This document shows, one piece after another, positions 40,901-53,900 of a stretch of 64,000 nt of DNA. Position numbers and translations under genes: made by a program. Below the pieces are notes generated by a model that did no database searches, was not told the origin of the DNA, and saw nothing but the letters and a program-made list of their open reading frames with translations. Numbering within the stretch: the stretch's first letter is position 1; each line of letters begins with the position of its first letter. Source of the DNA: Eunapius fragilis (lineage: Eukaryota; Porifera; Demospongiae; Spongillida; Spongillidae); the NCBI GenBank assembly GCA_963681505.1, contig OY811983.1, positions 5,946,590-6,010,589 on the forward strand, given 5' to 3'.

Positions 40901-42100
40901 GGTGGTGATGGGGACTTGGGACTTGAGGGTGACTGCCTCCATTGGTAGTGTAGATGTCCTGGATTGCTTTAACAAAGGCAAGTGAGATTGCTGCACAGCG
41001 AGTTGAGTGGTGACCTACTGATGTGCTATGTAGATATTGAGGGAAAGAGTTACCTTTTGCGTTCAGGATCTAAGGAGAGGAAGTTTCTGAGTACCATCTA
41101 TTGCAAGGTGATGACACACAAATGTATGTTTACAGCTCACATTCAGTTCTGTTTTTTTTTTTTCAAATCATGCAGAATGATATACAGTCGCCGTACTATG
41201 GTTTCACTGCCCAGCCCACTGAGCAGTACATTAGTGCAGAGATGTCAGTAGTGAATGTCCTGTTACTGAAAGAGTCCCTTATCAAGCTGATACCCATGGG
41301 CCTTTCCATCATGGCCGAGATCAAGTGAGTGCCTTTTCCTTTCTCTGTGTGCATGTGCATACTTGTGTTGTCTTTGTGCCACAATGTCCAGCAATCAGCC
41401 TTCAAAGGCAGGCGTTACACAAGAGATTGCTTCACAGAAAGAGAAGAGTAAAAAAAGTGAGTATGATAGTGCAGTATAGACTCCCATGTGCAGGTTCTAT
41501 AACAGTATCATAAAGTATTAATTGACATCCTAAATATATATTGCATTCCAATATCAGCTGTAAGAAAACACCTTCCTAATGAGAGGGAGATGTACATTGA
41601 AGCCAGGTTTGGTGGTCTGGAGGTGACCCTTGGAGATGAACATGGAGATATTCTTAGTGCTGATATGACAGGTATGACTTTCTCAATTATGGTATATATA
41701 ATCTGGCATATGAATATACTGGAGACAAGGCTAAAAGTCACACGTTTTGGTTGTCAAATCATTTATATCTTGGTAATGGTTAACAGTAGCAATTTCACAT
41801 GTACAGATGAAATGTAGATATTATAGTGGATACCTATGGATGCGTAATATTGTTGATCTCACTGTAGCATTTGAATTTATGATTTTTTGTCCTGTGGATT
41901 AAATTTTATGGCTTTGCTATTTAGGTAATTTATTAGGACTTAATAATGCAAAGTTATGTACATCAGCCAAGCTTCCCACTAAGCAATGTCAATGTTTGGT
42001 TGAACAGATTTGAGCGTGACTGTAGCTATTCTGGAGCAGTGGACTATGGTGACCACAAGGTTTGTTTGTTGTTTGTTTTGTGTTTTTTTGTGTATGATTG

Positions 42101-42139
<39 letters not shown>

Positions 42140-42182
42140 ATGTATGTATGTATGTATGTATGAATGTATGTATGTATGTATG

Positions 42183-42213
<31 letters not shown>

Positions 42214-42227
42214 TGTATGTATGTATG

Positions 42228-42258
<31 letters not shown>

Positions 42259-44907
42259 GTATGTGTGTGTATGTATTTATACATGTGCATACTGGTGTAC
42301 ATATATATATATATGTGCAACTAAATGCTGGAAATATTTTTCCTCCTTTTTTGCACTGAATCTAGTATGAGGAACATTGCGATCACAGACAATGATCCGA
42401 ATACCTGTCATCCTAAAGTGGGTGTTGGTATTAATTGTTTATTAGCCCTTACATTGTCACTTTTTTCATCTCCTCATAACTGTTATAATATGTTCAACTT
42501 CCATTTGCCTAGATCAAGGTTTTGAGTATGCAGGATGATTCAGCTACAGTGATATCAGCAGAGGTATGTATTTACCAACTCAATTATATTTTGCTATTTG
42601 CATTTTGGTTTGCTAATTAGGTTAAAGTATTGAACAATGTTGAAAATAGTACCACGGACATTAGCAGTGCAGATCTCTGTGTATCAGCTACTGTGCAGAG
42701 ACTAACAATGTATCTTGTTTTCAAGTTTGTGAACAGAGTGATGGTGAGTGGGTGTTGGAGATAACTGTCATCTTTCTAATGAATGTATATAGGGTTATGT
42801 AAATGAGCTGATGGGAGAACTAAAATTAGCAAAGAAGACACTTGGACTATCTGAGGAGAAGGCCTTGCCAAAAGCAGTGAGGACCATTTGTGACCCTATG
42901 TGATGTTGATTAATTCTCATTTATATGTAGGCCAAATTACAAGATGTACAAGGGCAGAAGAATGGAAGTAAAATAGGACTTTCAGTTTCCATCAATGCTC
43001 CGTTGGTGGTCCTCCCTCTGACCTCTACCTCCTCCAGTGCCTTTGTGGCAGACCTTGGTCAGATGGAAGTCACCAACACATTTCTTCTTGCAGAGAAGGT
43101 AGCTGTTGGACAGCAGCTCCCTTCTGAGAAGTATCTCTCATCTGGAGGTATTCCAGCCATTGTTGATGATATGACAATAGACATCACTTCAGTACAACTG
43201 TTCAAGTGAGTCTATAGCTACATGTACATACGCATGGAATAAGCTACTTGTGGGTACATGATGATGCATATGTGTGCATACGTGTATATCTGTTGTGTGC
43301 TGTAATTGACACTTTAACTCCTCAGGATAAATGATGCAACGATAGATCGCCGTCACATGATCGTGTCACCTATCAAATTCCATGGTCACGTGATCCGCAA
43401 ACTTAGTGATTGGTGCAGTGTAGTTCCAGATATCAGTATTGATGCAGAGCTCCCTTCATTGGATGTTCAGCTAGGTCCTGGTGATTACAGTGCCATCTTG
43501 TCATTGGTGAACTCTTTGAGTGATGGTCAGCCCACCACACTCCTTTCGAACAAGAGTGAGGGAGAGGAGGATGTTGGATCTGAAAGTAATGAAATGTTGG
43601 TACCTGTGAGCACCAAAGGTACTGATTCAAAGGATCCTGTGAAGCTATTACTAAAATTTCAAATGAAAGAGGTGCAGTGAGGAGCTTGACTTAAGTGCAC
43701 CTCACTCACAGGCTTTGCATGTTTGTAGGTTGTCCTCCGCTTGAATGAGCAAAGTGATGGTGTGAAGAATGAGAGACTGAAGTTCCTCCTGAGTGAGATG
43801 GAGACAGAGGTGGTGATGGGGACTTGGGACTTGAGGGTGACTGCTTCCATTGGTAGTGCAGATGTCCTGGATTGCTTTAACAAAGGCAAGTGAGATTGCT
43901 GCACAGCGAGTTGAGTGGTGACCTACTGATGTGCTATGTAGATATTGAGGGGAAGAGTCACCTTTTGAGTTCAGGATGTAAGGAGAGGAAGTTTCTGAGT
44001 ACCATCTATTGCAAGGTGATGACACACAAATTTATGTTTACAGCTCACATTCAGTTCCGTTTTTTTTTTTCGAATCATGCAGAATGATATACAGTCACCG
44101 TACTATGGTTTCAGTGCTCAGCCCACTGAGCAGTCCATTAGTGCAGAGATGTCAGTAGTGAATGTCCTGTTACTGAAAGAGTCCCTTATCAAGCTGATAC
44201 CCATGGGCCTTTCCATCATGGCCGAGATCAAGTGAGTGCCTCATCCTTACTCTGCGTGCATGTGAATACTTGTCTTGTCTTTGTTCCATTATGTGTTCAG
44301 CAATCAGCCTTCAAAGGCAGACGTTGCAAACGAGTTTGCATCACAGAATGGGAAGAGTAAAAAAAGTGAGTATGATAGTGCAGTATAGACTCCCATATGC
44401 AGGTTCTATAACAGTATCATAAAGTATTAATTGACATCCTAAATATATATTGCATTCCAATATCAGCTGTGAGAAAACACCTTCCTAATGAGAGGGAGAT
44501 GTACATTGAAGCCAGGTTTGGTGGTCTGGAGGTGACCCTTGGAGATGAACATGGAGATATTCTTAGTGCTGATATGACAGGTATGACTTTCTCAATTATG
44601 GTATATATAATCGGGCGTTTGAATGTTTGTGTGTATGTATATGATGAAAGAATATGTGCCAGTATCATGCACCCATAACCAGTGTATGGGCTCATGTATA
44701 CCTCTATCCCATACGTTTGCAATAGGTACAATATGTGCATGTGCATGTATATTTTTTGCCAGGGTGTACAGTGTAGTTTTACAAATTAATTTGTCATTGT
44801 TTCTTTAATGGTTGAGCAGACTTGAGCGTGACTGTAGCTATTCTGGAGCAGTGGACTACGGTGACCACAAGGTTTGTTGCTTGTTTGTTTTGTATGTATT
44901 TATGTAT

Positions 44908-44973
<66 letters not shown>

Positions 44974-47900
44974 TGATACATATATTTGGTCACATTGGGG
45001 CATATGTAAATATGTGCTTGCAAAATGCTACATATATTTTTCCTCCTTTTTTTTTTTGCACTGAAACTAGTATGAGGAACATTGCAATCACAGACAACAA
45101 TCTGAATACCCGTCATCCTAAAGTGGGTGTTGGTATTAATTGTGTATTTGCCCTTACATTGTCACTTTTTTCATCTCCTCATAACTGTTATAATATGTTC
45201 AACTTCCATTTGCCTAGATCAAGGTTTTGAGTGCCCAGGATGATTCAGCTACAGTGATATCAGCAGAGGTATGTACATGTATTTTATTACCTACTCAAGT
45301 TATATTTTGCTGTTTGCCATCTTGGTTTGGTAATTAGGTCAAAGTTGTAGATAAGGCTACTGTGGACATTTACAGTGCAGACCTCTATGTATCAGCCACT
45401 GTAAAGAGACTAACAGTGTATCTTGTGTTCAAGTTTGTGAACAGAGTGATGGTGAGGGGGTGTTGGAGAGAACTGTCATCTTTCTAATGAATGTATATAG
45501 GGTTATGTAAATGAGCTGATGGGAGAACTAAAATTAGCAAAGAAGACACTTGGACTATCTGAGGAGAAGGCCTTGCCAAAAGCAGTGAGGACCATTTGTG
45601 ACCCTATGTGATGTTGATTAATTCTCATTTATATGTAGGCCAAATTACAAGATGTACAAGGGCAGAAGAATGGAAGTAAAATAGGACTTTCAGTTTCCAT
45701 CAATGCTCCCTTGGTGGTCCTCCCTCTGACCTCTACCTCCTCCAGTGCCTTTGTGGCAGACCTTGGTCAGATGGAAGTCACCAACACATTTCTTCCTGCA
45801 GAGAAGGTATCTGTTGGACAGCAGCTCTCTTCTGAGAAGTATCTCTCATCTGGAGGTATTCCAGCCATTGTTGATGATATGACAATAGACATCACTTCAG
45901 TGCAACTGTTCAAGTGAGTCTATAGCTACATGTACATATGCATGGAATAAGCTACTTGTGGGTACATGATGATGCATGTATGCGCATGCATATATCTGTT
46001 GTGCGCTGTAATTGGCACTTTAACTCCTCAGGATAAATAATGCAACAATAGATCGCCGTCACATGATCATATCACCTATCAAGTTCCATGGTCATGTGAT
46101 CCGCAAGCTTAGTGATTGGTGCAGTGTAGTTCCAGATATCAGTATTGATGCAGAGCTCCCTTCATTGGATGTTCAGCTAGGTCCTGGTGACTACAGTGCC
46201 ATCTTGTCATTGGTGAACTCTTTGAGTGATGGTCGGCCCACCACACCTCCTGCTGATATGGAACTGGGTGACGATGGTAGGGAGAAGGGAGTTACAGAGG
46301 AGAAAGGATCAAACAGTAAAGAACTAGAGATGCTGTCTGATACCAAAAGGGATGTACGGAGTCATGTGCAGTTATCAGTGAAGTTTCATATGCAGAAGGT
46401 ACCCTTCAGGACCTTTCCCTCAACATTTGTATCATGCAGTTACATTTTAGGTAATTATTCATTTGAATGAACAATGTGATGGTGTGAACATTGAGAGACT
46501 GAAGTTCCTCCTGAGTGAGATGACAACGGAAGTGATGATTAGGAGTTGGGACTTGAGCGTGACCACCTCCATTGGTAGTGCACAGATCCATGATCTCTTT
46601 GCCAAGAGTGAGCTGTAGATATGCATGTACATGTAGCTGCTGTACATGCATATGGAAGGAGTTATGTTTCAAGGCATGGTAACTTTTTGGTGTGTCTAGG
46701 TATTGAGCAGAAGCCTCACATTCTGTTGTATTCTGGATCGGATGAAGGGTATTTTCTGACTGCAAAATATTGCAAGGTTTGTTAGCAGATATTGTTAACT
46801 ATTAGAATGTCCACCACAATATAACATAGGACTACCCAGTGCCATATCTTTCATAATAAGTAATCAAATGCACAGTTTACATCATAATCATAATTTGCAA
46901 TATTACATCTGTCCCTCTCACTGATAACATTTGACCTCAAATGTTAGCATCCTAATTGTAACACTTAGGAGTGTGTATTTGTTTTGGTAATGAATAACGG
47001 GTAAGGTCCTTCTAGACTGGAGGCACAACATACTGAGCCAAGTGGCGTGGTCATATAGCATGTTATGGTATGCCCACAACCGGTGATGCCGCGGTCAGCT
47101 ATTATCGATCTGGTCACGTTCACTGCTAAGCGTACCGGATTGCTCCGGTCACGTTTACGGGCGAACAGTGACCGTGTTTTACCACTACGGTCATGTTGGC
47201 GGTTTGACGGTTGACCGCCTTGGTTCAACCCGGTCCTGCCCGATATCCGGTCCGAACTAACAGCACAATTAATAACCATCGTATTTATATTTTATGCATT
47301 AAAAAAATTGTTACACCGCAAAAAAATTACTCTTTCCACTCTGCCAGCATCCATCCGCCATCTCTTACGACCAATTACGAGCTTTAACTGAGCAAATACC
47401 CTTTCATAGGGAGCACTGGACGCCGGAATGGCTAAATATATTAGGGATAGCAGAGCAATGTGAGGGAAGTTAGCTTCATGGTTGCTCCACCATTGCATCA
47501 CGTCATTAACGCGCCAGTTGGTTTGTGGTTCCACATATAGCACTTGAACTCTTCTTTTATGGTGTCCCTCGCACTCCTGTTTGCCACGCCAATAAGAATC
47601 TCTTTGGTAGCAGTACATGACTGCAGCAGAATGCATTGAATGCAGTTGTACTAGTATAAAGTTACATTGACCTACGGCAAAGTCAAAAAATGCATCCAGA
47701 GCTGATTGATTGGGTACAGCATCTTCCTGAATGTCTAATGAGGATTGCGAGTTTGGAGGATCAGGAAGACGTTCTATCCCAGAAACAATAAGCAGCTCAT
47801 CCTTAAACTGCTGTATTGCCTCCTCCCTTCTAGTTGGTTCCAACCACCTCAAACTTTGTGGCCAGGATGGACCAACACAGCATCAGTTAGTAAAAAGGAT

Positions 47901-50900
47901 GATGGATTAAATCTGGTTTTGAACCCAGTTTTAAGACTCAAGAAACACTCATACACTTCTGAAGGGAGCTCATCCCATTTCTGAACACCTGCAAATGAGA
48001 AGTACTCTGACTGACTAGTACATGTATACACATATTTTGTGTATGCGCAACACACATGTCATTGACATTGCAACTGAACATATGCTAGTGGCAATACCTA
48101 AATTCCAAGAAGGAGGTGGACCTTCTGAATTAAGTGCAGCATTTAAAGTTGTGATGAGTCTTGAAACACCAGAAAGAGTTGGGTACTTTTCACCTTCAAA
48201 GAATACAGAAATTTCTCTCAGTGGTTTCAGTGATTGGCACTACAAATAGAACATCCTTTATACATGGACATACATTACTCAGAAAACATGCATTATCATC
48301 CTCGCTTGTAAAAATGCATAAGCTTATCATGCATGTTAAGCATGATACAGTATAGTCTAACCAATTTGTTTGCAGACATCCACTGTTCCTCAGTTGGTAC
48401 AGGAAGTATGTTGAATTCTTTACATATGCACTTCTTTTATGAAAGGCTTCAATTTAATACACCTCTCCAACATGTAATGCGTAGAATTCCAACGTGTGAC
48501 AATGTCTTCTATCACAGTTAGAGCAGTAGCAGAATGAGGGGAAAGAACTGGTTCTACTTGGACATCTATAAAAAATTAATACATGTCAAATAATACTACA
48601 GAACATTACATTTACCTTCATTACTGTCATTGATGATTTCCATAATATCCTTATCAGCTTTGATCTTTTCCTTTTGTAACCTTTTGAGGTGCTCTAACCG
48701 TTGAGAGCTGTTACGGATTGCATTTGTGATGTCCCGGAAAAGATGAATGAATTCCCGAGTAGCATGATCAGGAATCTAAACATTTGACGTACCATATGGA
48801 CTCCAGTTGCAACACGCTATAATAATAAAGTAACCTTTGTTTTGCATGGATCAAGACTGAATGTATGACAGGCACACACTGGGTTCTCTTCTGTCACATC
48901 TTCATCCAGCAGTTGCTGAACTGCTGCTTTGAAATTTGTACCATTGTCTGTGGTAATGCTGTCCAATCTGGTACCCATCTGATATTGCATCTCACTACAC
49001 TCTTTGAGCAATGTGGCAATGTTTTCTGCTGTGTGGGACTCTGTGCAAAACATAATACACACGCACAATTCAATGGAATCAAGAAAAATATATATCTATG
49101 TCAGATACATTGTATATATGCATACCATTGTCAACAGACACAGCCAGCACAGCTGATAACAATTTCCAACTGCATTTCACCAGTTATAAGTTCTGCCCAG
49201 TGTACATGTGTGGCACTCGATCAATCCAATGCCCTGTCACTGCAACATAAGATTCTCCAGTATGGGCTGTAGCACCATCACCAACAGGGGTGACAGTTGT
49301 AGTGCTTCCACAGCCAGGAGTTGATAAATTTGGAACCGCTGGGATGAATCGCACCCTTGGCAGCACTGTCATTAGGCTTGGTCAATACGCCGCTCTTTCT
49401 TTTCTTCAAAGCAGGTGGTTCTTCTGAAACTTCTGCAGAATCGGCACAATCAATTATAAGTGTTTCTTCAGACAGTTCCGCGGCAGGACTCAGGCCAAAC
49501 CCAGCAGACATTGACTCAGAAGTGAGATTTCAGGAGGAAACGAGAGCACACTAGAAAGCTAAAGCCAATTGCATTGAGCATCTATATATCTACAGCGTGA
49601 CTCACAAAACTAAAATCCAAGCACCAAATGAAATCCAAGCAACAAAATCCAACCCACAAAATCCAACCCACAAAATCCAAGCAACGAGTAATTATATTTG
49701 CATAATCAGTTAAGTATATTATATTCTTTACCCGGCAGGAAACCGGTGTCGGAGTACCTCTTATTATCAAATTGTCGCTTCGGATGTATGAATACAGCAT
49801 TGTGTCCAGTCTCACAGGTTCCCAGTCCTCGGTCATCCAATAAATTTTCTTCATGGCCGACTGGCAGTTGACCGCCAAAATTTTTGGCTGTCCACAGTTA
49901 TTACCTCAATAAGGCTGACAGTTAAGTGGTTTCGTGAACTAATTCAATTATCCACTTTTCCTGACGGTCACGGACGCGGTCAAGCCAACCGTATCATCTA
50001 TTTTGACGGTTGGCGGGCAAACCGCGGCATCACTGCCTACAGCATGGTCTTTAGTATGAATAAGCAGTGGTGTTAAGTTTCTTCATGTGGACATCAAGCA
50101 TCAAATGTGGCACCGTATTATAACCACTGTCTTTCAGCAATGCTTCAGGAACTGCATATAACGACAGTATCTTCCACTGTCTTTCAGCAATGCTTCAGGA
50201 ACTGCATATAACGACAGTATCTTTTCAGTTGGTGGCATCATGACAGTCAGTTTTCTCGTCCCAGAACTAGATACACCTTGGGCCATTTAGTTAGGTAATC
50301 TTGGAGGACAACTATATTTATTTCTTTGGCTGGTTACTGGAATTTCCAGCTCGATGATTAGGAATGGTCTTTCTACAGGAATCAGAGAAAGGTAGGGCTT
50401 GCTACACTGTAGGTCACACCCCTCCTGAACATTCTGGACAGGACTTCCAAAACTTAACAATATCAGAGTATACATATTCTCGACCACCATTTACTGGAGA
50501 GCTGGTTGTACATCAGGGCATCAGTGAAGTGACCACCAAAGTTCCCTCCATAGCACTAGTCAGTAACCATCTGTAGTTGCTTAGGAAGTAACCACTCCCT
50601 GCATGTCCACGATTCTTACATCCACCAAGTACAGTACATCATCCACCATGCTGAATAATGGACTTGCATTGCCATCTTGTGAACTTCCTTCTGATCGGGT
50701 GGGAGCACATTCTGCTTCAGGAGGATGCTTGGATCCGTTGTTGCTCTTCTTTAGAGGTCACTGCTCACCGACAATGGGACTTGGCGCTAGTGTTTGTTTC
50801 CGGTGTGAACTACTGTAGCCTAGACTTCCATGTCAACCTCTCTACTAGCTGTGTGAGAGTTACTTCTTAACCATAATTAATGTTTAGCACAGTGGAAAAA

Positions 50901-53900
50901 CATGATCTGATGACTAGTAATGGCTGCAAAAAGTTGTCATTGTTGGTTCTTCATAGGAATACCATAAGCCACTACTAAGATCATGTTCATTTTTGAATAC
51001 ATATACCGGTATACATGCTGGTATTAATACATAATTAATGGCTGTATGTATTAATACAGACATACCTCATCACTTGAGATAGCACATTAATAGTAAAGCC
51101 AAATAGACCAGAAGGGAATTTCTGATGTTTTGAATACCTCAGTAATAAAACAAAAGGAGACATTACAAAATTTGCGAATTAAAACCCTCATGAATGTGTA
51201 TCTGTACATAATGTATTCCTTCATAATGGTTTCAACACTGTAAATCTCAGGCTAGGTCTGCATGCATTTCCAAACAACAGGATTTGAAATATGCCATCTT
51301 ATGAATGTCATCACAATATTGAGTCCTGTTCGAGAGTGCTTAATTATCAACTTTCTATACATACCTTCTCAGCAATAGACATAGTCATTGAGGTTCCATT
51401 TTGAGTGCAGGAGCATTGTGGGCCACCACAGGGTGCATTACATTTCACTTATACTTTATGTAATAGTACTTCGTTACATCAAAATCTTAAAAGTCTATCA
51501 AAACTGTTATTCATCATACACCATGTGCCCCATTGGCTGATGAAGTGAAACGCGCTCAACAGATCGACTGTTGCCTTTTTTGTTTAGCCTGTGCCAATAC
51601 AACACTGCAGCATTATTTTCCTATAGTGTAATATCTGATCCTTTATGCAGCAGTTTATCTGGCTTTAGACATGCTTGTACGTTACTAACCAGTAATTGGT
51701 TAAAATATTATCCCCAGTGTGATGAGTCGACTTGAAGCTTGGCTGTTGAAAATACTAAGGAAACATTGCGATTTAGCTTCCGGCAAGAGTATCAGCTTGA
51801 AATCATCTACACATAAATTATTATGCATCATATACACATTCTCATGCTGAAATGGCAGCAACATACACTTTTATTTGGTCAGCTAACAGGCATTATACCT
51901 TCGCTGTGTCTCGGCAATTGGGAGTAGCTTATCTGACTCGGACCATCCAGCTAAGGTAAATAGTCATCAAGGAGTACATTACATGAATCACCATAAAACA
52001 ACTAGATGGGAGGAGCTTTATCAATGTGTTTAGTAGTCAATCCAGCTGCAGGGCAGGATGGAGTGGTACGTGATGACACAATTGACACAGAACTGGGAGG
52101 CGAGCAGTTGTTTGCTACTCCTTGTGCTGCAGCAAGCTGTCTCTTGAGAGACTTAATATCTTCTTTCACACTGCCCGTCAATAGAGTCAAACTCTTGCAG
52201 CTAGGCACATTAGCACTCCACACTGTACTCAACCGTTCCTGGCAATCTGCACTTACTTCTCTCTTATCTTGTCTTTAGGAAGGCTGTATGTAAGTCTTCA
52301 ATCTATGTATACTCGGTGTGGGTGCCTCTTCAAGGAAAATTCCTTCGACCTCCTGCAACAGAAGGTACACAGGTTTGCCTTCGTCTGCTTCCTTGAGTGA
52401 ACATTTTGCAGTTTGTATTTCATCCCTGGTAAGTCTGTAGCAGACATCTTTGTTGCAAGCTGCAAAGCCATGGTCAATTGTATGAGTTACAATACTGTGA
52501 GGCACTTTTGAGTTCAACGGAAAGGTTGATTCTCAAGTACATGGCTTTTGCACGTCAATTTTCTTTCAGCATCCCAAAAGAGTTGTCAATGGAAATGTAT
52601 CTAGTAGCTTAGGCTGGGTAAGGACCCTAAGCTGCTATGACGGGGTCCAATACATCTTGGTGGTAACTCCACTGTAACATAAGATCACTGTATCGCCACG
52701 TTTGTCTATCTGTCTTACTAACTGATAACAAGAAGCAAGTACGTACATTACATCATAATCACAATCGTAAAAGTTACTTTCATGAATGGAATGTGCAAAC
52801 TCTTTATATTTCAAATTGTGTTTCATAATGATTTCTCAGAGTGGTAAGTTTGGCAATGAGTAATAATGACACATCACTACTCCCATGAAGTGGTGAACTA
52901 CTAATTACTTCTTAACCTTGTGCAGGATGATCCACAGTCTCCAGGCTATAGTTCCAGTTCCCAGCCCACTGAGCAGTTCGTTAATGCAGACTTATCAGTA
53001 GTGAAGGTCTGCATATTGCAAGAGTCCTTTGTCAAGGTCATATCCATGGGTCTCTCCATTATGCAAGAGATCAAGTGAGTGTCTCATTTTTTTATACATA
53101 CATCTTGCTTTATTCATGATTGTCCAGGATAAGCAGTCAATCTCCAAGCACTACTACAAATGTTACCTTGCCATCAGGGGCAGGAGAGACCAAGAAAGGT
53201 ATTGTTAAAGTATAAACCTCAAGGTAACCATCATACTTAGGATAACTTGTACACGTACAGCAGTTGTGAGACAACACCTTCCTGGTGAGAGAGAGTTATA
53301 CATCGATGCCAGGTTTGGTGGCCTGGAGGTGACCCTTGGAGATGAACATGGAGATATCCTTAGTGCTGATATGACAGGTACATAATTGTCATGTGCATGT
53401 TTCTATACAGTGTTCAATGTAGACCTTTGCATGCATGCCGAAAGAATGTCTATGAATAATACTTGCATATAATTTGATCAAACACCTTACCTTTTCTGTG
53501 CAGGCTTTAGTTCAACAGTGTCTGTTATGGAGGAAGCAACAATAGTGACAGCAAGGTGTGTGAGGGTTGGATGTTTGGGTTGAAATGTGTGAGGGCAAGG
53601 TATGGTTGTGTGATGTACTAGTACATGTACATGCTTTCTACATTTGCAGTATGAATGACATTATGGTAACTGACAAGAGTCCAGCCAACTGTTATCCAAT
53701 GGTGAGTTGGCATGTTGTTTTGAAATGAGGTAGTTTAGGATTATGCATCGACTATGGTTTGCATTAGGGTATGAACTTCCCAATGGACATATTATGATCC
53801 ACATATTCATACTGCTTTCTGGGTCTTGCTTAATTACCTGAAGAGTTTAGGACCATCACAGATCTTGCATTAAGTGTGGTACATGTCTGGAGATTGATGA

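Larger units (their letters stand above)
46777..52925. other. Expanded U6 intron (e2-e3)
   Basis: Same origin as the 34258-38422 intron, plus a hAT insertion (47081-50035). A 54-bp direct repeat containing CTTTCAGCAATGCTTCAGGA lies at 50120-50222. Nothing else recognised between 50530 and 51480. Confidence 0.7.

Noticed and set aside
41946-42370. Plus and minus frames of repeating Cys/Val/Met/Tyr or His/Thr/Ile
   Set aside because: Translations of the GT/GTAT microsatellite.
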